This document shows positions 53,248 through 61,935 of a stretch of DNA of 64,000 nt, one piece after another. Positions within the stretch are counted from its first letter, which is position 1. Each line of letters begins with the position of its first letter. Where the stretch lies: assembly GCF_024721995.1 (NCBI RefSeq), contig NZ_JANQBC010000011.1, forward strand, positions 177,601-241,600, in the 5' to 3' direction. The DNA comes from Paenibacillus radicibacter (GTDB lineage: Bacteria > Bacillota > Bacilli > Paenibacillales > NBRC-103111). Below the pieces are notes generated by a model. It made no database searches, was not told where the DNA came from, and saw only the letters and a program-made list of their open reading frames with translations. The position numbers and the translations under genes were made by a program.

Positions 53248-54321
53248 TTGACGAATAACACATTAGAAACATTAGGTTGGAGTTCATTTTATAATCAATC
53301 CGGGGAATCCTATATAAAAGAAGGTTTCACATTCGGTCGTGTTGCACTTGAGCATAAACATATGTACCGTTTGTACACCGAACAAGGCGATTTACTAGCG
53401 GAAATTACCGGAAAATTAAGACATCTAGCGGATGGTCGTGAAGACTATCCTGCAGTTGGAGATTGGGTTGCCATCTCTGCTCGCCCTCTGGAAGGTCGTG
53501 CATCCATTCACGGTATTCTTTCACGCAAAAGTAAATTCTCTCGTAAAGTAGCAGGATCCATTCCAGATGAGCAAATCGTTGCTGCAAATGTAGACTCGAT
53601 TTTCCTCGTCAACGCGCTAAATAACGACTTTAATATCCGCAGGCTTGAACGCTATCTCATTCTAGCTTGGGAAAGTGGCGCACAGCCCGTAATCATTCTC
53701 AGCAAATCTGATCTATGCAGCGATATAGACAGCAAAATAGCTGAAGTGGAGAGCGTCGCAATCGGTGTCCCGATTCTTGTCATTTCTTCGCTAGTTGATG
53801 AAGGGATGGATCAGCTTGCACCCTATTTAGCACAAGGGCAGACCGTTGCCTTACTAGGCTCATCAGGTGCTGGTAAATCGTCCATCGTGAATCGACTATC
53901 TGGACAGACCATGATGGATGTCCAAGAGGTACGCGAAGGTGATGATCGAGGTCGTCATACGACTACACACCGCGAACTGGTTATGTTGCCAAATGGCGGA
54001 ATGATTATCGATACACCCGGGATGCGTGAACTTGGACTTTGGGATGGAGAATCCGGTATTCAAGAGGCATTCGAGGATATTGAGACGTATGCAGAGCAGT
54101 GTCGGTTCAGTGATTGTCTGCATAAGAATGAACCTGGCTGCGCCATTCGTGCTGCAATTCGCGATGGTTCCATTACACAAGAACGCTATAACAGCTATCT
54201 TAAGTTGCAAAAAGAGATTGCTTTTCTCGAACGTAAAACCAATCGACAAGCGCGAGCAGCGGAAAAAGATAGATGGAAAAAAATCACACAATCTGTTAAA
54301 GCCTCTAAGCGTAAGATTTAA
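53248..54321 (+). CDS. rsgA: Ribosome small-subunit-dependent GTPase A
   Basis: About 357 aa circularly permuted GTPase for 30S maturation. An N-terminal OB fold is followed by G motifs in permuted order: ILSKSDL (G4), LGSSGAGKSSIVN (G1), RGRHTTTHRE (G2), DTPGMRELG (G3), and a C-terminal zinc knuckle CRFSDCLHKNEPGC. Start TTG 53248 is 8 nt after GGAGG; ATG 53221 in the same frame has no good site. The sequence looks like the RsgA paralogue common in Bacilli rather than the copy next to prkC/rpe, which is inferred from context. Confidence 0.94.
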   Translation: MTNNTLETLGWSSFYNQSGESYIKEGFTFGRVALEHKHMYRLYTEQGDLLAEITGKLRHLADGREDYPAVGDWVAISARPLEGRASIHGILSRKSKFSRKVAGSIPDEQIVAANVDSIFLVNALNNDFNIRRLERYLILAWESGAQPVIILSKSDLCSDIDSKIAEVESVAIGVPILVISSLVDEGMDQLAPYLAQGQTVALLGSSGAGKSSIVNRLSGQTMMDVQEVREGDDRGRHTTTHRELVMLPNGGMIIDTPGMRELGLWDGESGIQEAFEDIETYAEQCRFSDCLHKNEPGCAIRAAIRDGSITQERYNSYLKLQKEIAFLERKTNRQARAAEKDRWKKITQSVKASKRKI

Positions 54322-54332
54322 TGTTATGAATA

Positions 54333-54375
54333 AAAACCCATTGCTACATTCTAATTGAATGTTAGCAATGGGTTT
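54333..54375. terminator. Bidirectional terminator
   Basis: AAACCCATTGCTA(A)CATTC pairs with GAATGTTAGCAATGGGTTT between convergent rsgA and the zinc-ribbon-like gene. Confidence 0.85.
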
Positions 54376-54383
54376 ATTGTATG

Positions 54384-54845
54384 TTAGCCGTTCGGCTTTA
54401 TGGATGTTCCTGGTGATGAAGTTTTGACAATCGGTGAATCTTTCTTGAGCAGTCTTCCGCGCCGTACACTAAGAGCAGATAAACGCTTCTTGAGTTGTTC
54501 CTCCCACTCTTCGTCCTTCAAATTCTTGGCGACCGACAATAAATCGAGTGCCATATCAATTTGGTTCTGAACGACTAAGATCGGATCTTCATCTTCGTGA
54601 CTGACGCAGTTCTCAAACATAATTTCTTCTTCTTCTGGGTCTACATACTCGACAAAATCAACTTCATAAGCACCGTCACTATGAGCATACTCTGACAAAA
54701 CTTCATACTCATGTTCAACCATGTAGTGCACTTCGACACGATGGCAAACTGGACAAAAAACGATAGGCACATTGTGAATATGAGTCCGAAGGTGTTTAAG
54801 TGTTCCCTTAGCTCCGATCATGCTTGCTCCACAGCAAAAGCTCAT
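54384..54845 (-). CDS. Cys-containing acidic protein of unknown function
   Basis: 153 aa. The N-terminal MSFCCGASMIGAKGTLKHLR and FCPVCHRVEVH contain two Cys pairs that may bind zinc (YgiT-like arrangement), followed by an acidic middle (VDPEEEEIMFENC) and a helical basic C-terminus. ATG 54845 has GAGG upstream. No assigned function. Confidence 0.7.
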   Translation of the reverse strand: MSFCCGASMIGAKGTLKHLRTHIHNVPIVFCPVCHRVEVHYMVEHEYEVLSEYAHSDGAYEVDFVEYVDPEEEEIMFENCVSHEDEDPILVVQNQIDMALDLLSVAKNLKDEEWEEQLKKRLSALSVRRGRLLKKDSPIVKTSSPGTSIKPNG

Positions 54846-55039
54846 GTGATTCCCTCCTCGTCATAACAGCCATTATTAATGCGAAAGCTTATAAAAGAGT
54901 ATGGTTTTTTTTAATTAGTTTACAGGAATCGTATTCGAGACAACAATGGAAAATTCCTCTTTTTAGGGAGACAATTCTAAATAGTTAATTAATGGCATAT
55001 ATTTGGGTAGGCATTTGACTTACATAAAGGAGGGTCCCT

Positions 55040-55255
55040 ATGCAGATGATCCCCATTGTATCGAAGCAAATTGCATGCGTGCAGTACGATGAAGAGTCCT
55101 CGAAAATGATCGTCCAGTATCACACGGGTCTGACCCAAATCTACGATAATGTGCAATTAACCGATTATGAAGCAATCCTAACATCTACGAATGTGTACGA
55201 TTCACTAGTTCGGATGACCAAACTCCCACTTCACATGAATCAAACACCAACATAA
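55040..55255 (+). CDS. Small KTSC-like domain protein
   Basis: 71 aa. The pattern VSKQIACVQYDEESSKMIVQ followed by YHTGLTQIYDNVQLTDYEAI and VYDSLVRMTK resembles the KTSC domain (a small beta barrel seen fused to tRNA synthetases or alone). AAGGAGG is 8 nt before ATG 55040. Stand-alone, with a terminator following. Function unknown. Confidence 0.68.
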   Translation: MQMIPIVSKQIACVQYDEESSKMIVQYHTGLTQIYDNVQLTDYEAILTSTNVYDSLVRMTKLPLHMNQTPT

Positions 55256-55270
55256 AATTTAAAGAACGTC

Positions 55271-55312
55271 CAAAAGATCAACCTGCTGCTCAAGTAGGTG
55301 GGTCTTTTTTCG
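55271..55312 (+). terminator. Intrinsic terminator
   Basis: AGATCAACCTGCT-GCTCA-AGTAGGTGGGTCT followed by TTTTT, just before the glycosyltransferase gene. Confidence 0.75.
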
Positions 55313-55361
55313 TTATAGCTATGTTAAAATAGACAAAAATAACCATTCAGGTGATAGCATA

Positions 55362-57260
55362 ATGATCAACCTTGTATCTACTCATTCTCGCACAACCACA
55401 ATCAATTGGGATCTTCCACGGTCGATGATCAATTGTATCGAAATGCACTATCAGACAAGCCTAGATTCAATATGTCCTACTATTCGCTTGTACGATGTTA
55501 CGGATTGTATAGATTCCCCTCCTCGCTCATTTCTTATGAAAGAGTATCGAAGTATAGCCGCAACGGGTCATTTGCAGGTGGAACAACTGTATAACGGTCG
55601 ATGTTATGTTGCGGACTTAGGCGTATTTCCAAGAGAAAGTGTGTTTGTAAGCTTGCTGCGCTCTGCGATTGTGCGTGTTGGCAGTGATGAATTTATCCTC
55701 CCGGTTGAAGGATATCCGAATGATCCCTTCGAGGCGATGGTGCAGTCGTGTAAGGGTGCTGCTCTGTTCTCGGGGTATACGGTTTATGGGGATGTGAAGG
55801 TGGGGCAAATCACGCAAGAAGGTCCTATTGGAGAAAATGATCGTGATGGTTGTGATGAGCAAGTTTATTCTGTTAAACGTGGTCGATTTATCGAGAAAGC
55901 TGAACGAGGAGAGCAAAATGTTCAGGATGATCTTAGGGAGCAATTTCCCCCTTCATTGTGGAACGAGCAGGAGGTTCAGAGTTTGTGTGAGGTGTCAGCG
56001 CACAGCTCCCCCCCTGCCGCTTTGCCACAGCGACAGCCTAGGCAAAACCCGCTTCGCATTGCGATGCTCGCGTGGGAGTACCCGCCGCACATCGTCGGCG
56101 GGTTAGGCCGCGCGGTCGAAGGCCTCGCGCGGCACCTCGCGGGGCTAGGTCACACCGTGCATGTATTCACATGCACGGGTAGCGACTCCCCCGCGGAGGA
56201 GCTCTTGGACGGCGTGCACGTTCACCGCGTCCAGGCACTTGCAGCACCCGATCCCATCCACTTCTGGGATCGGGTGCTGCAGGTGAACTTCGCGATTGCC
56301 GAGCGGATCGCGAAGCTGGGCATGGATGAGGGAGCCTTCGACCTCATCCATGCCCATGACTGGCTGGTGCTTCACGCAGCCAGTCAATCAGCGGGAGCGC
56401 TGCAGCTCCCGCTGATCGCTACCGTCCATGCCACGGAACATGGACGCAGGTTCGGCAGGCTGGAACCTGGCCTGCCCGCATTCATCCATGAGCTGGAATG
56501 CCAGCTCATGCGAAGGGCTGCACACGTCATCGTGTGCAGCAAGTCCATGTGGACGGAGGTGACGACCGTCCACGGTGTGCCGCCGCAGAAGGTGACGGTA
56601 ATCCCGTGCGGGATTGACGTCCCATCGGTCGCTGCGCATGCTGCCGCGCCAAAAGCGAAGCTGGGCGCGAACATCCCTGCATCATATCCGAGCAACAAAG
56701 CTCTCGCTCCACCACATCCCAACCTCTTATTTATCGGCAGGTTGGTCTATGAGAAAGGCGTCCATATCCTAATTGACGCTATATCGCAATTAATTCCTTC
56801 CATTCCCGATCTCCACCTTCGCATCGCAGGTGTCGGACCCATGGAAGCGGAGCTTCGAGAACTTGCGAGACCATTTTCCAAACATATTACCTTTGTAGGG
56901 TGGGCAAATGAGCATACGAAACATCACTTGTTCCAAACCTCATCCCTATGCATCGTTCCATCGCTATATGAGCCGCTGGGAATTGTCGCGCTTGAAGCCA
57001 TGTCTTACGGTGTTCCGTTAGTTGCAAGTCATGTCGGTGGACTAAGTGAAATGATTACCCATAGTGTTGATGGCTGGCTCGTCCCTGCTGGTAATAGCAC
57101 GATGCTTGCAGCAGCAATTCAACATTTACTCACGCATCCTGTCACATTTTTGGAATTGCACCAAGTTGCCTTACATACCATACAATATCGGTATGTGTGG
57201 TCACATTTCGCTAGACAGACCGCTAACTTGTACGAAGACCACCTTCCAATCACCTACTAA
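55362..57260 (+). CDS. DUF4912-GT4 glycosyltransferase fusion
   Basis: 632 aa. Residues 1 to about 140 resemble DUF4912 (INWDLPRSM; TIRLYDVTD; YVADLGVFPRESVFVSLLRS). A variable linker (about 150-228) leads to a GT-B glycosyltransferase of family 4: LRIAMLAWEYPPHIVGGLGR, DLIHAHDWL, VIPCGIDV, LLFIGRLVYEKGV and EPLGIVALEAMSYGVPLVAS with the E-x7-E nucleotide-sugar motif. It probably extends an alpha-glucan or similar polymer from a nucleotide sugar in the cytoplasm. The next gene is a GH15 glucoamylase. The segment encoding about residues 240-420 is very GC-rich and built of inverted repeats. Confidence 0.88.
   Translation: MINLVSTHSRTTTINWDLPRSMINCIEMHYQTSLDSICPTIRLYDVTDCIDSPPRSFLMKEYRSIAATGHLQVEQLYNGRCYVADLGVFPRESVFVSLLRSAIVRVGSDEFILPVEGYPNDPFEAMVQSCKGAALFSGYTVYGDVKVGQITQEGPIGENDRDGCDEQVYSVKRGRFIEKAERGEQNVQDDLREQFPPSLWNEQEVQSLCEVSAHSSPPAALPQRQPRQNPLRIAMLAWEYPPHIVGGLGRAVEGLARHLAGLGHTVHVFTCTGSDSPAEELLDGVHVHRVQALAAPDPIHFWDRVLQVNFAIAERIAKLGMDEGAFDLIHAHDWLVLHAASQSAGALQLPLIATVHATEHGRRFGRLEPGLPAFIHELECQLMRRAAHVIVCSKSMWTEVTTVHGVPPQKVTVIPCGIDVPSVAAHAAAPKAKLGANIPASYPSNKALAPPHPNLLFIGRLVYEKGVHILIDAISQLIPSIPDLHLRIAGVGPMEAELRELARPFSKHITFVGWANEHTKHHLFQTSSLCIVPSLYEPLGIVALEAMSYGVPLVASHVGGLSEMITHSVDGWLVPAGNSTMLAAAIQHLLTHPVTFLELHQVALHTIQYRYVWSHFARQTANLYEDHLPITY
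56081..56615. repeat. Ladder of consecutive perfect inverted repeats inside the glycosyltransferase gene
   Basis: By eye, at least thirteen perfect inverted repeats follow one another: 56081/56096 (7 bp), 56108/56126 (7), 56155/56169 (10), 56240/56265 (17), 56288/56307 (9), 56317/56342 (15), 56357/56377 (10), 56387/56405 (12), 56423/56439 (8), 56447/56463 (7) overlapping 56454/56470 (7), 56487/56501 (10), 56517/56531 (10), 56549/56566 (8) and 56600/56609 (7). Numbers give left-arm and right-arm starts. Loops are 2-11 nt. An imperfect one (56205-56232) fills the largest gap. The reading frame stays open and conserved throughout. Confidence 0.9.
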
Positions 57261-57328
57261 ACGTTTAATATGATCGCCATATGGAAATCATAGTTTCATA
57301 GGATCGATGATAGCGAGGACGTGATATT

Positions 57329-59290
57329 TTGCCGAGACATTTCGTAATTGGTAATGGAAAACTATTAATTAATCTAGATCGCAATACGTATATGCGTGAT
57401 TTATACTACCCTTATGTGGGGCAGCTCAATCATATTGGTGGGTATCAATGCCGAGTTGGTGTGTGGGTCGATGGCGCATTCTCATGGCTGAATGACCCCG
57501 AATGGCATTTTCAATTGTCATATATCGAAGATTCCCTTGTCACAGATGTAACCGCTACGAACAATCAGCTTGGACTTACACTCAACATCCAAGATGGCGT
57601 GCATCAACGGGATCATATCTATATTAAACGGATCACTTTGCACAACCATCACAACGCGCAGCGAGAAGTACGTCTCTTCTTCAATCAAGATTTACTCATT
57701 AATGAGACGGAGATCGGCGATACAGCTGCCTACTACCCGTACAACAATACGATTTTTCATTATAAAAAAGACAACTACTTCATGTTCAACGGCTCCACAG
57801 GCAGTGAAGGCATCTTCCAATACACAACTGGAGTCAAACGCTTCTATAACGCCGAAGGAACTTGGCGAGATGCGGAAGACGGACACCTTATGATGAATAC
57901 GATTGCACAAGGATCAGTCGACTCGACCCTATCTTTGCGAATGCAGCTTCCCTCCAAGGGTGAACATACCGTCTACTATTGGATGACAGCGGGTAGCACA
58001 TTAGAAGATGTGAAGAAACTTGATTCCTACGTCAAAGAAAATCACCCCGGCAAACTACTGGACCGCGTCGCAATCTTCTGGCAGCGCTGGTCGAACAAAG
58101 AATCGCGCAACTATGGCAATCTCACGCCTGACATTATTGGTCTGTTCAAACACAGCTTGCTCATCGTACGTACCCAGACGAATACAGACGGTGCAATCAT
58201 TGCTGCGAACGACTCCGATATTATGCAGAGTAATCGAGATCACTACTCGTACATGTGGCCAAGAGATGGAGCCTTAATTGCCTATGCCATGTCCAAAGCA
58301 GGCTATTCAGGTATGGTTACACCTTTCTACCTGTTTTGTGCCAATGCGTTATCCAGTGAAGGTTACTTGCATCACAAATACAATCCAGATGGTACGGTTG
58401 GTTCCTCCTGGCATCCATTTGTTCATGGAGGTCAGCCACGACTGCCCATTCAAGAAGACGAGACTGCCCTTGTGCTCTTTGCATTATGGGAAGATTATCA
58501 GCAGCATGGTTCCATCGAGCTTGCGCAATCGCTATATCACAGCTTAGTACGTAAGTCAGCGAGCTTTCTAGCCGAGTATGTGAACCAAGAATTGAATTTA
58601 CCGAATCCGAGCTATGACTTGTGGGAAGAGCGATACGGTATTTACACGTTCACTGTCTCCGCAGTTTATGGCGGATTACTTGCCGCTTCTAACTTCTGCG
58701 CTTTATTCGGAGACGATGAGCGCAGCAACCGATACAAGCATACAGCCGAGCGATTGAAATCTGGTTTGCTTCAGCATTTATGGGATGAGCAGGCGGGTCG
58801 CTTCGTACGCGGATTGTACTATGAAGATAGCAAATGGGTGAAAGACATGACGCTTGAGAGCTCGATGTACGGTTTATTTGAATTTGGCGTACTTCCAGCG
58901 AATGATGCACGTGTCGTCGCCACGATGAAAGCGATTAAAGCGGGACTTACGATACAGACCGAAGTTGGCGGTATTGCTCGTTATTCCCATGATTATTACT
59001 TCCAACGTTCATCGGATATTGAGCGTATCCCCGGCAATCCATGGATCATCTGTACCCTCTGGCTAGCAGAGTGGGAAATTGAATGTGCGCAGTCTATTGC
59101 AGATCTCGATTCACCTAAACGTACCTTGGAATGGGTCTGTAGGCATGCAATGGAAAGCGGTATCTTACCTGAACAGCTCGATCCACTTACAGGAGATCCT
59201 GTATCAGTCGCTCCACTCACATGGTCACATGCTACATTCGTGCTAACCGTCGTGAAGTACATGAATAAATACGAGCAGCTTTTAAAATAG
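57329..59290 (+). CDS. GH15-family glucoamylase-like glycoside hydrolase
   Basis: 653 aa. N-terminal beta-sandwich (MPRHFVIGNGKLLINLDRNT, about 1-270) and an (alpha/alpha)6 barrel with GH15 signatures: YMWPRDGALIAYAM, YDLWEERYGIYTFT (general-acid Glu) and ILPEQLDPLTGDP (general-base Glu). No signal peptide, so it acts in the cytoplasm on alpha-glucans, maltooligosaccharides or trehalose-like substrates. Start TTG 57329 follows GAGGACG. It directly follows the GT4 gene by 68 bp, making a synthesis/degradation pair. Confidence 0.92.
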   Translation: MPRHFVIGNGKLLINLDRNTYMRDLYYPYVGQLNHIGGYQCRVGVWVDGAFSWLNDPEWHFQLSYIEDSLVTDVTATNNQLGLTLNIQDGVHQRDHIYIKRITLHNHHNAQREVRLFFNQDLLINETEIGDTAAYYPYNNTIFHYKKDNYFMFNGSTGSEGIFQYTTGVKRFYNAEGTWRDAEDGHLMMNTIAQGSVDSTLSLRMQLPSKGEHTVYYWMTAGSTLEDVKKLDSYVKENHPGKLLDRVAIFWQRWSNKESRNYGNLTPDIIGLFKHSLLIVRTQTNTDGAIIAANDSDIMQSNRDHYSYMWPRDGALIAYAMSKAGYSGMVTPFYLFCANALSSEGYLHHKYNPDGTVGSSWHPFVHGGQPRLPIQEDETALVLFALWEDYQQHGSIELAQSLYHSLVRKSASFLAEYVNQELNLPNPSYDLWEERYGIYTFTVSAVYGGLLAASNFCALFGDDERSNRYKHTAERLKSGLLQHLWDEQAGRFVRGLYYEDSKWVKDMTLESSMYGLFEFGVLPANDARVVATMKAIKAGLTIQTEVGGIARYSHDYYFQRSSDIERIPGNPWIICTLWLAEWEIECAQSIADLDSPKRTLEWVCRHAMESGILPEQLDPLTGDPVSVAPLTWSHATFVLTVVKYMNKYEQLLK

Positions 59291-59304
59291 TCTTGTTCAC
59301 AGCA

Positions 59305-59338
59305 AAAAACTCTTGGATTGTGTCCAAGAGTTTTTGTG
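59305..59338 (+). terminator. Terminator after the GH15 gene
   Basis: AAAACTCTTGGA-TTGTG-TCCAAGAGTTTTTG hairpin. Confidence 0.88.
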
Positions 59339-59599
59339 TTGCTATTATTTAATCACTTTGCTATTCAACTATGCCCCAAGATTCTTCCTATACCCATAAA
59401 AGGTATGCGACGACTGACTTGCCAGCATTATTAAGCGTCTCCATTCTCTTCAACTTCAAAAAAAATGAAGTAAATATAACTTATATACTAATATAAATGA
59501 AATAATAATTAATATTTATATTAAATATTATTTATCTTTTATTTGATTTAATTAAACTGGTGTGTTACAGTATTAATGAAAAAGGAGGGGAAACATGCC

Positions 59600-59896
59600 A
59601 TGGATTTAAAAAATGTGCCTAACTGGATATTATCCTTAGAAAATGAGGACTTAGAATTCATAAAGAATTTTGTTCTCAAATCAGGTTCTTTGAAAGAAAT
59701 CGCAAAAGTATATGAAGTATCATATCCAACAGTAAGGATTAAGCTCGATAGATTGATCGAGAAAATAAAAATCAATGACGCTATAGATAATGAGGACTTC
59801 ATCAAATTCATCAAAAATCTATCGATTGATGATCGCATAAGCGTTGAGGACGCAAAACTGATCATTGAAAAATATAAACAAGAAAGGAAAGAATAA
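59600..59896 (+). CDS. DUF2089 family putative regulator
   Basis: About 98 aa. Matches the DUF2089 pattern of a helix-turn-helix-like protein: LENEDLEFIKNFVLKSGSLK, EIAKVYEVSYPTVRIKLDRL and DDRISVEDAKLIIEKYKQ. ATG 59600 is 9 nt after GGAGGGG. The next gene begins 2 bp after its stop, so they form an operon. It probably represses or modulates its partner; function not proven. The upstream 260 bp are very AT-rich. Confidence 0.82.
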   Translation: MDLKNVPNWILSLENEDLEFIKNFVLKSGSLKEIAKVYEVSYPTVRIKLDRLIEKIKINDAIDNEDFIKFIKNLSIDDRISVEDAKLIIEKYKQERKE

Positions 59897-59898
59897 TA

Positions 59899-60183
59899 AT
59901 GGATGATACATACAGACTTTTGATTGTAGTGGGGATATTAGCAGTTCAATATTTTTTTTCAACCAGGAACAACGTTTATTGGGGATCAGTTATCCCAGTA
60001 GCCTATATTGTGTTTTTAATATGGATGTTTGTTACTAGTCGTATCGAAAGCAATTTAGGTTTTATCCTTTATCTACTATTTGGGTTGCTTTTCCTTATTG
60101 CAGAATGGAGTGCAGGAAGAAAGTCCCTTAGCCAGAAGAGAAAAAAAGAATTGGATAAGATAAAAACTCATGACTTAAAATAG
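59899..60183 (+). CDS. Small membrane protein, partner of the DUF2089 gene
   Basis: 94 aa with three membrane helices (LLIVVGILAVQYFFS; VIPVAYIVFLIWMFV; LGFILYLLFGLLFLIAEWS) and a basic C-terminal tail. It starts 2 bp after the DUF2089 stop with AAGGAAAG upstream. Pairing of a DUF2089 regulator with a small membrane protein is recurrent in Firmicutes. Function unknown. Confidence 0.75.
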   Translation: MDDTYRLLIVVGILAVQYFFSTRNNVYWGSVIPVAYIVFLIWMFVTSRIESNLGFILYLLFGLLFLIAEWSAGRKSLSQKRKKELDKIKTHDLK

Positions 60184-60231
60184 TTAATATTCAGAAGAAA
60201 TCAAAGAATGGTCATTCTTATCATGTAAATT

Positions 60232-60320
60232 CAACTATCCTGCCCGTTAGCGCAACGCGGCTACCGATCCATGTCGGCAGCCGCGTTTTGTTAATTATTT
60301 AGCTATAGTTCCTCGTTAGC
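60232..60320. repeat. Hairpin repeat, copy 1 (CCTGCCCGTTAGC type)
   Basis: A stem AACGCGGCT-CCGA / TCGGCAGCCGCGTT followed by TTTG is flanked by CTATCCTGCCCGTTAGC and CTATAGTTCCTCGTTAGC. A second copy lies at 63792-63880. The stem could act as a terminator for the DUF2089 operon. Confidence 0.75.
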
Positions 60321-60487
60321 TTAATTAATTACCGGTGCAATTCTAATGGCCAACCTGCGTCTTTTCTGCAAAATTGCACCAAAGTTTACTCAAGTTTAGC
60401 AATACTAATGAATGTATCGATTAGATGATGGATAATAAATTTATGAACAAGGTATATATGTTGAGGATTAAAGATTGTATGTATAAT

Positions 60488-61911
60488 CACTAGCGTTGCA
60501 TTAATTTAATCTGAACACTCGAAATATTAAGTAATTAACAGCATAAAATAAAAAGATCCTTTATAATGGAATGGCAGGTAGTTCCTGTCCATAATCCATT
60601 AAAAAAGGACCAATCTCATGGACAAGAATACACTATTTTCGTCATTCGGTAAATGGCTTCCTCCTATTTGCGTTAAGAAATTTGCAAAACGCGTATATGA
60701 GACCGATCAAGATAAGTACGTAAAGAAGTTAACGACACTTTCCTACCTTAAACTGTTCTTGCATGCCCAGCTTCATCCGCGTGATGGTTTACGTGAAATC
60801 GCAGATGACTTGCTATCTAAGGGTTTTCAGAAAGAGCTTGGCATCACATCTATCTCCGCTTCTCAATTAAGCCGAAAACATAATCAGGTCGATCCGTCAT
60901 TACTTGAAAAGATGTTTAGCGATCTAGTACTTCGGATTCGTGAGCATGCTGCACCATCTTCTTCACGACGAGATTTTCGAATTATCGATTCTACGACCAT
61001 CAGACTTTGTTTGCAGAAGTATAAGTGGGCCGAGTTTCGTAAGACCGTGGCCGGTATCAAATTACACTTGCGGTTAGCCTACATATACGATGCAGCAACC
61101 ATTCCAGAGAAAGTCCTGATGACAACGGCGAAGAAGAACGATCGCAGTCATATGGAACATCTGGTAGATGAGATTGGTATGACCTATGTCTTTGATCGCG
61201 GCTACATCGACTATGAGAGGTTCGACGATTATTGCGAACGGGGCATTTTTTTCGTTACACGCACGAAGAAGAATACCGTTATACGCGTGGCACATACCTT
61301 CTCGTTGCCAGAGGAAAGTCAGGTTCTATCCGATGAGATGGTATACATCGGCACCCCGCAGAAGCGAATAGAAAACATCCTACGACTCATTCATGCACAA
61401 GATTCCGAAAGAAATAGGGTCGCCATCTTGAAAATTCGTTTCGACCTGGAGGCCGATGAAATCAGCCAGATTTACCTGGAACGTTGGGCAATAGAAACTT
61501 TCTTCAAATGGATGAAGCAACATGTACGAATCAAGACCTTTTATGGAACAAGTGAGCAAGCGGTTATGAACCAAGTTTGGATCGCTCTCATTGCATTCTG
61601 TTTGTTGGTTTTAGTAAAGATGGAGACTGAAACAAAGCACGGCCTGCTCACCCTTTAACGATGGCTAAAAGTGGTTATGTTGGGATTGTACAGAAACATG
61701 GCTTGAGCGGATCTACCGAAAGCCAAGCCGTTCATCTGTAGGTAGGCGAAAGAAAACCTAAATAGTTCAGTTAACCAGTGTTGAAACAGTATAATTTTAC
61801 CAAATGTATAGACTACCTCTAACCCGTAATCGACCTTTTGACTTAGGAGGAAATAATATATTTCTGAATATTCACTTAAAAATTGACTACAGGTTTAATG
61901 CAACGCTAGTG
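60488..61911 (+). mobile_element. Complete IS4-family insertion sequence
   Basis: Perfect 17-bp terminal inverted repeats CACTAGCGTTGCATTAA (60488-60504) and its complement (61895-61911), flanked by a 9-bp direct target repeat ATGTATAAT (60479-60487 and 61912-61920). It carries one transposase gene with an internal stop near its 3' end. Length is 1424 bp. The precise ends and target duplication indicate a fairly recent insertion. Confidence 0.9.
60618..61658 (+). CDS. IS4-family DDE transposase, C-terminally truncated by a stop
   Basis: 346 aa. DDE residues in IIDSTTIRLCLQ, YVFDRGYIDYERFDDY and the YREK-like C-terminal block YLERWAIETFFKWMKQH. Downstream of the TAA at 61656 the same frame continues RWLKVVMLGLYRNMA to TGA 61706, so CAA to TAA probably removed the last 16-17 residues. 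The final acidic residue is retained, so partial activity cannot be excluded. Surrounding inverted repeats are intact. Confidence 0.9.
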   Translation: MDKNTLFSSFGKWLPPICVKKFAKRVYETDQDKYVKKLTTLSYLKLFLHAQLHPRDGLREIADDLLSKGFQKELGITSISASQLSRKHNQVDPSLLEKMFSDLVLRIREHAAPSSSRRDFRIIDSTTIRLCLQKYKWAEFRKTVAGIKLHLRLAYIYDAATIPEKVLMTTAKKNDRSHMEHLVDEIGMTYVFDRGYIDYERFDDYCERGIFFVTRTKKNTVIRVAHTFSLPEESQVLSDEMVYIGTPQKRIENILRLIHAQDSERNRVAILKIRFDLEADEISQIYLERWAIETFFKWMKQHVRIKTFYGTSEQAVMNQVWIALIAFCLLVLVKMETETKHGLLTL

Positions 61912-61935
61912 ATGTATAATATTATAAATAAATAG

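Noticed and set aside
56040..56690. Treating the GC-rich part of the GT4 gene as a recent horizontal insertion
   Set aside because: The protein motifs run continuously through it and there are no junction repeats; the inverted-repeat structure is the more specific observation.
56145..56722. Several antisense frames opposite the glycosyltransferase gene
   Set aside because: The region is made of inverted repeats and is GC-rich, so both strands stay open by construction; no start signals or family motifs.
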